A program made the position numbers and the translations under genes. Shown piece after piece: positions 13,132-25,281 of a stretch of 64,000 nt of DNA (the first letter of the stretch is position 1; the number at the start of each line of letters is the position of its first letter). The stretch comes from Corallium rubrum (Eukaryota; Cnidaria; Anthozoa; Scleralcyonacea; Coralliidae), in contig OZ035998.1 of assembly GCA_964035015.1 (NCBI GenBank), positions 22,897,479-22,961,478 on the forward strand, read 5' to 3'. Below the pieces are notes generated by a model that had not been told where the DNA came from, did no database searches, and was given only the letters and a program-made list of their open reading frames with translations.

Positions 13132-13180
13132 GTAGGAACGTAGGAGTCTAACGTTTCGAGCGAAGGCCCTTCGTCTGAGA
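13132..13180 (-). ncRNA. Possible degenerate hammerhead-ribozyme motif in a Penelope 3' region
   Basis: On the minus strand, 13179-13151 reads CAGACGA, then GGGC-loop-GCTC, then GAAAC. That resembles a hammerhead core (CUGANGA, stem II, GAAA) with one core mismatch. A short ACGTT/AACGT pairing follows. Penelope-like elements are known to carry hammerhead motifs, and this lies just 3' of one (13486-14528). I could not pair stem I convincingly, so activity is doubtful. Confidence 0.35.
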
Positions 13181-13485
13181 GAAACGTAAAGAGTGTAAAC
13201 AAACAACGAGCTTATACACGAAAGGAAATCACGTGACCAAAAATAGGCCAATCAGATAAAAATGACAAGAACAAATTGATGAGATGCGAAAAATTAGCCA
13301 ATCAAATCAAAATAACAATAACAAATAGATAATGAGATGCGAAAGACATTTACTATTCATACCGTCGATGAGCAAGAAGGAAGGGGTGTAAAAATGATGA
13401 GCGAGAGTAAAAATAGTTAAATATATAAAGTGAAAGCGCTGTTTATGTCCGCCATGGCCGAACAGAAACAAGGTCTTCAGAGGTG

Positions 13486-14528
13486 TTAAATAAAAGAAAA
13501 ACGTTCGTTGCGTCCGTGAGGATGAATGGTACCAATTTTGAAAATGAGACGCTTTTCTAGTTGAATGTCCGAAATACAATGGTTGGCACTATTAAAATGC
13601 CGGACAACAGGCTTGTCAACATCATTGTTCCTCACAGAACGAAGATGTTCAGCAAACCGGTCAGATAAACGTCTGCCAGTTTCACCGATGTAAAGCATGC
13701 AACATTTATTGCAAGAAATACAGTAAATGATGTTGGAAGAGATGCAAGTAAAATTATGCTGAATAACAAAATTAGATTTAGGTTCCCAAATACATGTAGC
13801 GGAGTTAAGAAAGGAACACCTGTAACATTACGGGTACGGGAGCAAGAAAAAGTACCCGCTGGTGCCAATAGATTTTTTCTAAGGGCACTACGCACTAAAC
13901 CATCACGAATATTTTTATTACGCCGAAAAGAGATTAAAGGGTTGTCGGTGAAAATAGCTGACGTTTCAGGATCATTCTTTAGGATATGGATATTGTGGCT
14001 AATGATATCCTTAACTTTGTAGTTGAAAGAATGAAATGTAAGAACTAATGGTATTTTAGTATCAGAAACTCTTTCTAAAGGTTGTCTTAAAGTGTCAGGA
14101 CGAGGAATACTAGATGCTTTGTTAATAGCAGTGTCTAACAGGTGGGTGGGATAGCCACGCTAGACAAAAAAGGATCTCATTTCCAAACATTTGGTCTCAA
14201 AGTCTTTGTCATCACTGCATAGGCGGCGAAGTCGCAGAAATTTAGAGTATGGAATGGATTGTTTAGTGTGTTTAGGATGAGAGGATGAAAATAAAAGGTA
14301 ACTGTGTGAATCGGTCGGCTTATAAGATACAGAAGTCATGAGCGAATAATCACTAATCGATACCAAGATATCCAGGAACGACACACAGGTTTCACTGATT
14401 TCCCATGTGAATTTGAGTGCTGGGTGGAAATCGTTAACAAAATTAATAAATCTCTCTAAATTCACACGTGAGCACGATGCTGTTCCGAAACAATCATCTA
14501 TGTATCTCTTAAAGAGGAAAGGGTCCAT
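13486..14528 (-). pseudogene. Penelope-like element: RT palm to GIY-YIG endonuclease
   Basis: Minus strand. The frame from 14528 begins at the catalytic box (FKRYIDDCFG, about 14505), continues through RT thumb residues to a stop near 14160, resumes after it, and ends with a GIY-YIG endonuclease: MLYIGETGRRLSDRFAEH (about 13690) and the C-terminal FKIGTIHPHGRNERF to the stop at 13486. This RT plus GIY-YIG order defines Penelope-like elements. The cysteines CISCNKCC just before GIY are the expected CCHH-type region. At least one stop (about 14160) and frame changes near 13700-13800 break it. RT motifs upstream of YIDD are missing on this strand but occur inverted at 14521-14664. Confidence 0.9.
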
Positions 14529-14664
14529 GTCACCTTTGGTAAAGAAATTGCCTTCTTATATCAAAGATACAAAACATGCTCTACAGATTTTCGACCAAAC
14601 ACATTTCAGCAGTTCCAGTAAACTCACTTGTGAACTTGAGCGTTTCAAACATTATCTTGAATAG
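14521..14664 (+). pseudogene. Inverted Penelope RT segment
   Basis: The plus-strand frame from about 14522 reads PLVKKLPSYIKDTKHALQIF, the conserved segment just before the first RT motifs in Penelope-like proteins (compare FPSYIKDTNHFL in the second Penelope element here). It lies head-to-head with the minus-strand copy, joining within about 10 bp of its first codon. Homology fades after about 14600. Confidence 0.75.
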
Positions 14665-15800
14665 TGCTTGCGAACATAAGTTTAAAACACGAAACCACGT
14701 ATTTTCTGATCGCATGTTCTGAAATGCATTTGAGTTGTAAGCGGTAGCGAATTATATACTGTACTTCGCGTTTCGCGTGCCGCCTCGGGTGATCAGAAAA
14801 AATTGGACGGATTTTGTGTTTACAAAATGCGCTTGCTCAGTTTGGGGTTTGCTTAAGAAATCATTTGGTAAGCGATCGTAGCACGCGATAAATTTATTGC
14901 TGAATGATTATTTCGCGAAGTACGACACCAGATCAAACAGGAAATGAATTAATATTTTCTAAAATTATTTTTTTTCATTAAAAAACCCCGCATTTTAGAG
15001 CATTTTAGCGACCCACGACTTTACCCACGACCCGCGACTTTTTACCCACGACACACGACACACGCCAGTTACTCAAACTCGGCAACTGAGGGTTTGCTAT
15101 GATCGAGGATGAGCATGAAATCGTTTTGGTCAGCAGTCATATTTACTGTATAACATCTAGAGAAACTAAGGAGCAGGGAAATCTGTCTGCGCATGCTTCA
15201 GCCGCAAGTCTAGTGCGGATTTTCCGTTGGGGTTTTACAAAGATAATTCAATGTAAACAAATATGGCGGTCGGATGGCCAGGAAAAGGTTGGCTATTTAA
15301 TATCGTTGCTTTTCTGCAATTTTGAAATGTACAAGGGTCTCGACAAAAGCTACATGCATAGCCTGTAATAGAAATTGTAATTAAAATAAAGAAAATACGC
15401 GGAATGTCGAAAGCCAAACAATATATTTACAAAGGTGTGGCATGTCCAGAATGTCAGCCATAAAATAACAGCGACAAACGCATGGTTTCGACGACGAAAT
15501 GAGGGGTCAACGACAATTTTCAACAGTAAACTTCTACCAACAACGCGTTCCCATACATGCAACCAGAGAATGAAATCACATGATTTTCGTTTTGGAGCAA
15601 AAGGCAAACTTTGCAGAAATTAACAATATTTGCATGTCGTCGCCACACTGAAATCAGTAACATAGACAAGTCAAACTTCATTGTAAGATCTGAGCAAGAC
15701 AAAAAAACTAGTTATATATTTCTATGTACGAACGGAATTATACATAAATTTAGCACAACATTTTGGCAGTTAAAAGGTCTTGCTCGTCATAAGACAGAAT
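14665..15800. other. No gene recognised
   Basis: Contains a short purine/pyrimidine run of CCCACGAC words at 15010-15064. Otherwise no credible frame, RNA gene or repeat boundary. Confidence 0.35.
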
Positions 15801-15995
15801 CTTAGGGAGCGATTACAGGGCCAGGGCTGGCCCGGTTAACTGGGCTTAGCCCGGTTGCGACCACCGGGATCCCGGCAAAACAGGCTAGCCCGCTAGACAT
15901 GATGTAATCGAAATGTTAAAACAACATGCGTTTGATATATCAAGCGGGCTACCCGGTTAACCGGGCCGGCCCGGTCCATGTAATCGCCCCCTAAG
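15801..15995. mobile_element. 195-bp GC-rich MITE
   Basis: CTTAGGGAGCGATTACA at 15801 is matched inverted by TGTAATCGCCCCCTAAG ending at 15995. The arms continue through GGCCCGGTTAAC-type sequence for about 45 bp. It is compositionally distinct from its AT-rich surroundings. No clear target duplication. Confidence 0.85.
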
Positions 15996-17815
15996 TTCGT
16001 TTCACAGCAAGCATTAACTAGTAAACAAGTCGTCGGATGAAAGGAATGAATACATGAATTACCTACCAACGGCAATTTTCCCGTTATAACTAAATACCCC
16101 TCAGATATCAAGAGCAGAACTTGGATAAAAAATGAACCGGTAATTAAATTTTGGAGCAAAAGGTAAATTTTACGATATAGTCGAGCAGTCATCCCCCACC
16201 GATTGCGCTCAAATGTGGTTTCTCATACCGCCATTTCATCTTCCAATATTTATCTGATAACCTGTCACTTGAAATATCTCCTTTCAAATCTCTGAACAAA
16301 GTCCGTGTTGCCAGGAAATTATCGACATATGTCAAAGCTAGCTCTGGTTAACCGACAGATAGTAAATCTTGCAAACATCTTGGTGGTTATGTCTTCTTCA
16401 CATTTTCAAATATACGCACAACTCAATGAGCCTGCTGTATTTCTCAATAGCGGTAACAAATTTCCCTGTTCTTGAGAAACTGTACTGAGCTCTCGAAACC
16501 CACATCACAGTCTTCATGCGAGATTGTAGTCAGGTAGAGAGGGAGAGCAAAAATATGGAGAATAGTGAACTAGCCACTTGGCGAGGTGTTTTGAACAATG
16601 TGGAGAACCTTCTTTGAAGCCGTCGTGATTCGTGATAGACAATTTCAGTAATATAATCTACTCTCTTAATTCAAAAACAACTGTTCAGTTTTTTGTGTAG
16701 AACACGCCTCGTCCGCACGAAAAAAATTACGAGAAGTAAACACTATTGACCATATATACAATTTCCCGCAAATTTTAAAATAAGTACAATCCGGGTTGAT
16801 GAAGTTCTTCATGCCGGCCAAATGTTTGGGGCTAAAGGAGTACCAAACGTACCCAATCACTCAGGGAAAACCATTATTTTGTGTAAACCGAAGATCGGCG
16901 CTGCAGCTTCTACATTGTCGCAAAGAAAGCGCCATATATTGCTCATATTTTTAATATTTAGATTTACAAAACGCGGCAGTGTGTAACAAGATTAACGCAA
17001 AGTGAAATTTAAAAAAAATTAAAGTGTTTTTTTTTTTAAAAAAACGAGGTCACGAATTTGAGGTTGACAAAGTCATTTTTCATACGCGAGACGCATGCCG
17101 GCTTATTGCGCATGTAATTCACTATACCGTTTTTTTCGGGGGAAAATAAAAGTTCCTTGCCCTAAATTTATAAAGAGTTTTCACTTATAATAATTGGATC
17201 AAGAATGAATAGCGAATACTGAGTATTTCAAAGGTCACTTGAAGAAAAAAATTGGCGGTGTTTATGCTAATCGTTAAAAAATATTTTTTTGCTATTACAT
17301 AGTTAAGAGTTTTCACATAACTGAAATTGTTCAAGCAATATAATTATTTGTCTAATTCAAGAAATCTTTCGAAATTTTCTTTCAGAAAGTGTTTTTTATA
17401 ATAATTCAGCCGCCTCCGAGAATTCGTCATTTCAAAAACCGCAAACGCACGCGCCAATCTTTTGACAAACACGTCTATTGTAGGATAGGCATTCGCTTGC
17501 GTAACATGTATTGGAAATTATATCGAGCTACGAGCTGTGCTACGAGAAACTTAGTCGCGCGGATGGCAACTCATGTCGGACAGACAGACGGTTCCCATGC
17601 TTGAGAGTGCCCACATTCTCAGAAAAGCGCAGTAGTTTATACGCAAAGTAAAACGTTCGGACAATATACCTTAAACTTTGATATTAAGCCTTGCACTTAT
17701 TTGTCAAGACATTTTCCCGGGCTTATATCCCAAAGCGATTATTTTCGGCAGGAGGGGGGGCTCACTGGATTGGAGAAAAATTTTATAGTAATTTGTGTAT
17801 ATAAAATAAAACAAG
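15996..17815. other. No gene recognised
   Basis: Several short open frames, none with recognised motifs. The sequence is AT-rich with homopolymer runs near 17000-17045. Confidence 0.35.
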
Positions 17816-17924
17816 AGAACAAATGAAACGGCGATATTTCAATTTTATTACAAAATCATCAGACCGAGTGACTATAGAATCAAATATTTGCCTTCTGTAT
17901 GTATATATTCTTAAAAATCACCCC

Positions 17925-18000
17925 TCAGCATGCAGGAAATGGCATTTCCGAGACTCTAAATTTCAAAAATTTTCGGGGGGCATGCCCCCGGACCCCACAC
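17925..18000 (+). repeat. Dispersed GC-rich repeat, copy 1
   Basis: GCATGCAGGAAATGGCATTTC through GGGGCATGCCCCCGGACCCC (split by a few bases). The same module occurs inverted at about 21500-21575. This module is familiar from many cnidarian genomes (recollection, not searched). Confidence 0.7.
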
Positions 18001-18120
18001 GGAAAAATCCTTAATTCTTGCTCTACGAGTTTCAAGGATACTGATAGGCATGGCCGCGCGCTCGCCCCAATGGTTTTGCACCCCTTGTGTCATGGCAATT
18101 ACCTTGAAAGAACCAGTGAG

Positions 18121-18600
<480 letters not shown>

Positions 18601-19400
18601 TAGACCTCACTCCTTGGAGTTTCATAAAATCGCTTCGATTACGGTTGAAATAGCCGTGAAACATATATTTCATAGTGAAGATCGGTAGCGGAGCCGTTAA
18701 AGTCCGGTGGGGTGCGTCGTTTGTTTGTTTTTTCGGTACAATTTGTCTACCGTAGAGCGCGACTGGAAGTATTTATACCGGTGGTATGATATACTGCCAT
18801 ATTCATTTTCTGCAAGGCTACAAGTATATATAATCAAACCTTAAGAATCCTAAAAAATTCGATTATATTGAAGTGTTCGAAGGTGATTTCACGGCTCTGT
18901 TTCCTACCTTCGGGCTTCTATTATAGCGAGTTTACGAAATGGTAAGATTTGGGGTCGCCGCTGCCGAGAGCGCAAATTGCGCATGCGCACCGATTATTTG
19001 GCTACGTGAGAATTCATGCCCTGAAGGCGTCTTCAAAATTCAAAACGGCGGGAAAACAAACAAACTCAGAGGTGAAATTTTAGCATTATATTGTATATCT
19101 TGCTAAGAACATAATTATCAGGTTTTAAAAGACGTTTAGTTTTTTAGTAGCGTTTAGACTTCTTGAGATACAAAAATATATTTAAGATCAAGATAGATCA
19201 AGGTAGCTTCATTCTCGAGACTACTCCCCTAGTCTCCTTTCTGAGGCTCTTTTCTAAGTATTTCTATCTAGTCAGATCGACTATAACTCTTTAAAAAATT
19301 GCTTATTTATCTATCATAGTTCAGTTCAGGGTCGATCCGTTTGTTTTATAACGTTAATAGAAAACAAAAAGAGAATCTGACAATTAAAACCTCTATTTAT
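18601..19400. other. No gene recognised
   Basis: Unassigned sequence; no coding or RNA signal seen. Confidence 0.35.
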
Positions 19401-19439
19401 GCTCTATGCATTATTGCATCAATATAAATATAAATATAA

Positions 19440-19788
19440 ATTGTAAACAAACCTTTCGTTTCGTTTCAAACAACATATACGGACTAAAATCATGGCGCTA
19501 CTCTGCTCCGAAACTTTGGAACTCACTGCCAGAACCTGCAAGAGAAACAAACAATATTCATTTATTTATCAAACTGATACGAAACTTGGAATTAAATACT
19601 TCACATTATTTATTATATAGAAGAAATTTCTGATAATTTGTAATAGATTAGTATTTTGTAGTCTATAGTAGTTTATATATTTTTATCTGGCATGCCTGTA
19701 AACTAAGGATTACCTGGATTAGCTAAGCGCATTTGACCACTTTGTCTTTAAATAAAATTGTATTGTGTTGTATTGTGTTGTATTCTCT
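19440..19788 (+). mobile_element. LINE 3' end with TTGTATTGTG tail
   Basis: The frame ending at 19633 carries a typical LINE RT C-terminus: LKSWRYSAPKLWNSLPEPAR, then a short basic tail. It is followed by about 120 bp of 3' UTR and a terminal tandem TGTATTGTGT repeat (19756-19785), the usual 3' end of CR1/L2-like elements. Everything upstream is truncated. Confidence 0.8.
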
Positions 19789-20027
19789 TCCTTTTGCATA
19801 ATGGACCTAAGTTTGTCTATCGATCACAAACTTCTGTTGAATTTTCTAATCAAACCAACGTGCATGATTTTTATATATAGTTGCTGTGTCTAAAGACTAA
19901 ACTCTTGTTAGAAAATTGTCTGTTGATATAATGCTTTTATAAACACACACAAATCTGTCAAATCCAATACTTTGTGTGTGTTAAACTAGTTACCTTTTCT
20001 ATTTATAACCGATATAGTAAGAAGTCA

Positions 20028-20650
20028 ATGACTTGGACTGAGGAACACAATGATATGCTAATCCGGGAGATGTATTTGCTGGAACCATGGAAGTACAAGA
20101 AGGCAACATCGCTATGGAAGCAGATCAGTGATTCTCTGTATGATCTAGAGAATCCAAAATTTAACGTAACACAAAAGTCGGTTCGAGATCATTATAATTT
20201 ACTAGAAATACAACAGAAAAAAAGATTGCGGGCGGAGGAAAAAGGTTCTGGAATTTCACCAGATCACAGGGAAATTGGAATTTCCATTGAATATATATTA
20301 AAGCGCTTATAAAAAAGCAAAAACAAGGAAGAGGAAGACTATCAGCAAGAAACTTAAGGCTGATGCAGAAACAGCTAAACTAGTGGAAATGCGACAATCT
20401 TCAATGGAAACCTTAGCAGAAAGTAGAAAAAGGAAGGCTAAAGGAAGTAATAATGGAGGAGGAGGAGGAGGAGGAAAACCTAAAAGAATTGTGTCCAATG
20501 GGACTGGCTCCATTGCTTACCTGCAAATGAGGTTAGAAATACATGCTGAACTTAAACGAGAGGAGATATAAGATTAAAACAAGTAGAAGTTGATGAAAGT
20601 CGAGTCCAGCAGAACAATTTTATCTCTCAGATTCACGTTGGACTTCATAG
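20028..20650 (+). pseudogene. SANT/Myb-like DNA-binding protein, frameshifted
   Basis: From ATG 20028 the frame starts MTWTEEHNDMLIREMYLL, followed by W-K-Q-I and a VTQKSVRDHYNLL helix, the layout of Myb/SANT-like domains in transposon-derived or host regulatory proteins common in cnidarians. The frame stops at 20312 and continues +1 as a Lys/Glu-rich coiled region with a Gly run (LKADAETAKLVEMRQ, to 20571). It shifts again near 20560 (QVEVDESRVQQN). Two frameshifts in one short gene suggest a pseudogene; an unrecognised intron is an alternative. It could be the DNA-binding accessory protein of a Harbinger-type transposon. Confidence 0.65.
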
Positions 20651-20786
20651 ACAGGTATGTTTTTGCCTTTCTGCTGAACTACCACATACACGTCTTGTTT
20701 CCAATAAGCTCAAATCTTTCCTGGTCCCCCAGTCTCGCAAACATTCCGAACCAGGACACGGAAGTAAAATACTTATGACTTTCTTG

Positions 20787-21349
20787 TCATATGGTATTTC
20801 CCACGCGCGGCAGTCTTGGATGCTTTATGTGTCGCAAGTTGGTGAGCTTGTTGCATCGATTGGCGCCATTTCTCCACATATGCACTATATGATTTCCTGC
20901 TCGTTGGCGGCGACTTGAAACCAAATATGAGATCATCAATTGACAGTCGGGATGTCTTCCAAAGAGGAGATAGGAAGGGGAAAACCCTGTTGCATTACAC
21001 CTGGTGCAGTTATAGGCTTGCACTGGCTTGTTCAAGTGGTCGGACCAACACGACTTGTACGTTTCCGGCAGGGTTCGGAGCATGGCCAGGAGAGTACGGT
21101 TGAAGCGTTCGACTTGTCCATTTCCTTGGGGATGGTAAGGTGTGGTCCTAGAGTGTGTAATTCCACAAAGTTGGTCGAGTTGGTGGAACAATTTATTTTC
21201 GAATTCTCCTCCTTGGTCATGGTGAATGGTCTGTGGAAAACCAAACCTGAGTATAAAATTGTTGTAGACTTTCTCTGCAGCGGTTTTCCCTGATTTATTT
21301 CGCGTCGGATACGCTTGGGCAAAGCGCGTAAAGTGATCCATGACGACAC
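20787..21349 (-). pseudogene. Gypsy integrase catalytic core
   Basis: The minus-strand frame contains [15 protein letters not shown] (first catalytic Asp of DDE), [13 protein letters not shown] (second Asp) and [20 protein letters not shown] (catalytic Glu region), followed by the usual C-terminal [19 protein letters not shown]. It would join retroelement cDNA to the chromosome. It is separated from its zinc-binding N-terminus by the insertion at 21350-21945 and lacks a clear 3' LTR after it. Confidence 0.9.
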
Positions 21350-21945
21350 AGAGTCGAACTGGCTTCGTAATAGGGGCGGTGCCATTAGGGAGAGGGGCGT
21401 CGTCAGGTTTTCTTTCAGAATATTTAAGAAGGGGCCCAAACAGGTAATACTTACTACGTGTTGGGCAAGGAGCGCCGAAGACGCGACCAACGTTTTGGGG
21501 GGTCCGGGGGCATGCTCCCCCCGGAAAATTTTGAATTTTAGAGTCTCTGAAATAGCATTTCCTGCATTTTGAGGAGGGTTTCAAAGAGTTTTGAAGGATA
21601 TACAATACCAAACAAAATATTCAAATATACTCATTTTATATAGGAATACACCATAACATGCAAATCATACATCATGGGGACATGTCGTCATACATGGACA
21701 AATCAACTCACATTGTTTGTACCATTAATTAATCAGGCTGTCAGCTGCGTGAAGCGTACTAAAATATTATTTAATCGTAATATACTATTAGCTGTACCAT
21801 ACTGATTAAAACGTAAAACGACTATAAATCCAAAATCGGGTTCTTAAATAGGAATTGCACTACATATCAAATATAATATTATACAACGGAAAAGGGGAGT
21901 AGTAACGGCATCCTAAGGGGGAGCATGTGCGATCGGCACAATGGC
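21350..21945. mobile_element. ~600-bp insertion splitting the integrase
   Basis: Integrase homology stops at HLEKSKGG (about 21950) and resumes at VVMDHF (about 21345), with non-integrase DNA between. The inserted block carries an inverted copy of the GGACCCC/GCATGC repeat seen at 17925. Exact ends and target duplication were not resolved. Confidence 0.7.
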
Positions 21946-22228
21946 ACATAGGGCCAGTCCCTCCTTTACTCTTTTCTAAGTGTAGGAAGTCGACGGAAAT
22001 CAGTTGAAATGGTGAAGAAGTGAATATAGGATGAAGAGGTTCTCGATGTGTCGTTGCAGGCGACTTCTGCTTCAGGCACCGGCAGACGTTCTGCACATAA
22101 TGGGTTATGTTGGACTGCATACGAGGCCAGTATAATCTGGTTTGGGCTAGATCACATACTCGCTCGTGACCAAGGTGTCCCATTTCGTCATGCAGTTCTC
22201 TGCAAACATGTTGACGTGGCGTGGCCAC
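21945..22228 (-). pseudogene. Gypsy integrase N-terminal zinc-binding domain
   Basis: Minus strand: H...H followed by C...C as in LHDEMGHLGHERVCDLA and YVQNVCRCLKQKS, the H2C2 module before retroviral-type integrase cores, then LISVDFLHLEKSKGG where the core should start. The frame upstream (22147-22671) is the RNase H-integrase linker, in a different frame, so there is a frameshift near 22200. Confidence 0.85.
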
Positions 22229-22510
22229 ACCACTTGTTCTCTGTGTCCGGCATTATGGTATAAAATATCATCTTTTACTGTCAGTTTTGTCCATTCTTGT
22301 AGCAGCTGTCGTACGGCTAGAGGCTCCCGTTGTCTTTCTGTTGGTGATAGAGTGGTACGGCTCTGCCTTAAATGAACTACCCGTTGTACTGACGGATCCT
22401 TCTTTTGTGCTTGGGCTAGATCGATGGTTGTGACGCGCGCGTTGTTGGTCTCCTTGATATTTTCGCTTAAATTATCTGGCTGATCAGTCAACGCAGTTAT
22501 CCATGGAATA

Positions 22511-23085
22511 TCACCTTTGTTTTGTAGCTGAACTGCTGACGTCACGGCTTGTAGTACTGATTGTGTCGTTTCCTCTGTGCAAGTCTCCATATATGATTTC
22601 ATGTCCATAGACATCCGAGACAAAAAGTCTGTGTCGATGTTCGTTGAAATTATAATCCGCCAGTTCGCCAATCCATCGAAGCCCCGATGCAGTTAACTTC
22701 GCTGAAGTTAAGACGTATGTTAATAGGTTGTTGTCCGTATATACGGTAAATTGAGGTGCATAATAAAGATAATCGCGGAACTGATCGGTAATCGCCCACT
22801 TGAGAGCTAAGAATTCAAGTTTACCCGTATGTGCATGATAGTTCTTCTCTGATGGCGTAAGCGTTCTCGCTGCATATGCAATAACTCGAATTGTATCGTC
22901 TTGCTTTTGATAAAGGATCGCTCCTAGTCCGTCGTTTGACGCATCGGTGTGTACAATATAAGGCTTGTGATAGTCGGGGTAAGCCATAATCGGTGGGCTT
23001 GTGAGGTGCTCTATCAGCTTCTCCAGCGATTCTTGATGTTGTTTCGTCCACTGAATCGCGGTTGAAGAAGATAACTGGCCGCTTT
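22511..23085 (-). pseudogene. Gypsy RNase H
   Basis: Minus strand: IVHTDASNDGLGAILYQKQ (first catalytic Asp), KLEFLALKWAITDQFRDYL (Glu) and FTVYTDNNLLTYVL (Asp). This is the RT-linked RNase H that degrades the RNA strand. The N-terminal side (SSTAIQWTKQHQESL) is in a shifted frame and is cut near 23100 by deletion and MITE insertion. Confidence 0.9.
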
Positions 23086-23126
23086 TGCTCCTTCTTTTAT
23101 CTTCGGTATCCGGCTTCGCTGTCTTT

Positions 23127-23628
23127 CAGGCCTGCAAATAACAGCCGGTCAACGGACATTGTCCGGCATGATTGCGCGTTATTGTCCGCCCAAACCTCAT
23201 TATGGCCGGTCATTTTGACCGGTCAATTCAAGCTTACCGAGTTAATAGTTATTGTCTTTAAGATGTTTTGTCCATGTAATACTCGCTAGTAAAAGGTATA
23301 CAGAAAGGAATTAAGGAAATTCTGTCTGTTTGAGCTGATCAATAATTACAATAAGAGATAGCTCATTTTTGTGTCAATCCTTATTCCTATACTATAGATT
23401 GTTTTTAAAATGGACCATGATGCATTATGTAGTACTAGTTTACTGACATTAATTTTCGAGATAAAAAATCTATTCTGATTCCTCGTGTATGCCATCATGA
23501 TAAATGGATGCATTTATAAAAAGTAGGGAAAACCTTAGTCCGTCCGGCCAGAATTTCTACATGTCCGACCACTTTCTGGTCTGGCCTGACATTTGTCCTT
23601 CTATGTCAAAAAATTATTTGCAGGCCTG
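23127..23628. mobile_element. 502-bp MITE with CAGGCCTGC termini in the Gypsy RT region
   Basis: CAGGCCTGCAAATAA at 23127 is exactly inverted at 23614-23628. It is flanked by direct TCTTT (23122-23126 and 23629-23633). The left subterminal region carries CCGGTCAACGGACATTGTCC-type short repeats. CAGG-type ends suggest a hAT-like family, but hAT normally duplicates 8 bp, so the superfamily is uncertain. Confidence 0.85.
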
Positions 23629-24571
23629 TCTTTACGAAAATGTTCAACATGCTGGTCGAAGAAACCACTGAAAACAATCACATCGTCCAAGTACGGTATT
23701 GCAATCTCATCTCTGAGATCACCGAGGCAGTGTTCCACAAATCTTCGGAAGTTCGCTTGTGCATTCGTCAGTCCAAAGGGGATCCTCACCCATTCATACA
23801 GACCCCAAGGAGTGATAAACGCTATAAGTGGCGATTCTCTTTCCCCATGAAGCCTTTATGGTACGCTTCCCCCTGATCAAGAACAATGAACCAGGAATTA
23901 CCACCTAAGATGTCCAAAGTTTCTTGTACCCGGGGGATAGGATGACGATCAGATCAGCAATTGTCCGTCGGTTTAATTCCCGGTAGTCCACGCAGAGGCG
24001 CAATGTGCCATCTTTCTTACGCACGCAAACCACGGGCGAGGAATAAGGTGATTTTGATTTGGTGATAAATTGCTTGTTCAGGAGGTCTTCTACATGATGT
24101 TTCACTTCTTGGTATAGTGGTCTGGGTACCGAGGTGTAGTTTTTTTTGGACAGCCTCTGTGTTTGAAAGGTTGATGTTTAATTGGAGATCTGAAATGCTA
24201 CCAATATCATCGTCATTACGCGCAAAGGATTCGGATTCTTCTAATAGCATTGCCCGTGCGGTTATCTTCTGTTCTTCTGTCAGACCACTGAGATCTATGC
24301 CATTCATTATGTCTTCGCGGCTGTGGTGCGTCGCTTGGTCTACTTGGCTTTGAACAACTCCACATTGTGCTGGCCTTGCAGCTGAACTCGCTTCTTCCGG
24401 CTGAACAGAGTTGTTCCTTAATTTCACATCAACAGGTGTTGCGGATTTGATTAGTTGTAGATTTCCCAAGACTGTTCGTCGATTCAGAATGCCGTGGTTT
24501 GTTGTGTTGCGGACTGCGACACTAAGCAATGTTTTTTTCCCTTTCTTGACCGAAGTCAATGCCTCTTGCAA
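23629..24571 (-). pseudogene. Gypsy reverse transcriptase
   Basis: Minus strand, in order: [20 protein letters not shown] and [20 protein letters not shown] (about 24000), then after a frameshift near 23935 the region to [16 protein letters not shown] and the catalytic [11 protein letters not shown] (about 23690). It copies element RNA to DNA. The C-terminal connection after HVEHFRK is missing because the MITE and a deletion follow. The frame above 24020 is the protease-RT linker. Confidence 0.9.
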
Positions 24572-24626
24572 TATCTAATCCTGCTGGCCAATGAGCGTTT
24601 TCATCAGGTTCAAACAACACTGGTAA

Positions 24627-25281
24627 TTAGCAATTAATTCGACCAGTTTTTGCACGGTATGGTACTTCCCTTGTTTGGTTTCGTGGTATCAGAACATATT
24701 TCTTTGCAGTTTTAACAAAGCAAAGGCAGTCTTGGCTCTCATCTTGAATCAGGTCCATAAGGTCATCCAAAGTTTCATCACTGTATTGTGCAAAACTTTC
24801 TTGGATCGAGGCACTATCACTTCCAACAATTTCTTTAATGGCACTGTACCCCACAATTGTATTGTAAAGGCACTAGGAAGTAATTTGACTTCTAACTCGA
24901 CCCGCCAGTATACGGAGTCGGGGTTCCATTAGCTGCGGTCAGTTCTAGGGGTCTGTCCAACAATTCCGATATGTTTTTTGTCTTGACGTTTGGAAACTGT
25001 GATTGCAAGAAATTCTCAGTAATTATTGACACTTGGGCACCAGTATCCCAAAGTACTTTGAGCTGAAAATCATTCAGGAGGACTGTCACCATACATTTCT
25101 CTCCAACCAGGCTTGCCATTTTTGCCAATTGCTTTGGAGTTAGACGACTTACCAAGGTTGCTTGATCAGTATTTTGGTACTCGGTCTCAAGCTCAGTAGC
25201 AGCTACTTGTTCCATAGCTTTACACAAAGGCTTGTGCAAGTGCCAATGTCCTTTTTGACACTTTCTGGAACAATACAACAC
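24627..25281 (-). pseudogene. Gypsy aspartic protease
   Basis: Minus strand: LKVLWDTGAQVSIITENFL contains the DTGA catalytic motif of retropepsins, preceded by TVLLNDF and followed by LELTAANGTPTPYTGG. The downstream part (24854-24627) is in another frame. It would process the Gag-Pol polyprotein. It follows directly after a MYND-type finger. Confidence 0.85.

Noticed and set aside
20307..20513. Pro/Leu-rich minus-strand frame
   Set aside because: Antisense of the Lys/Glu/Gly-rich tail of the SANT-like pseudogene.
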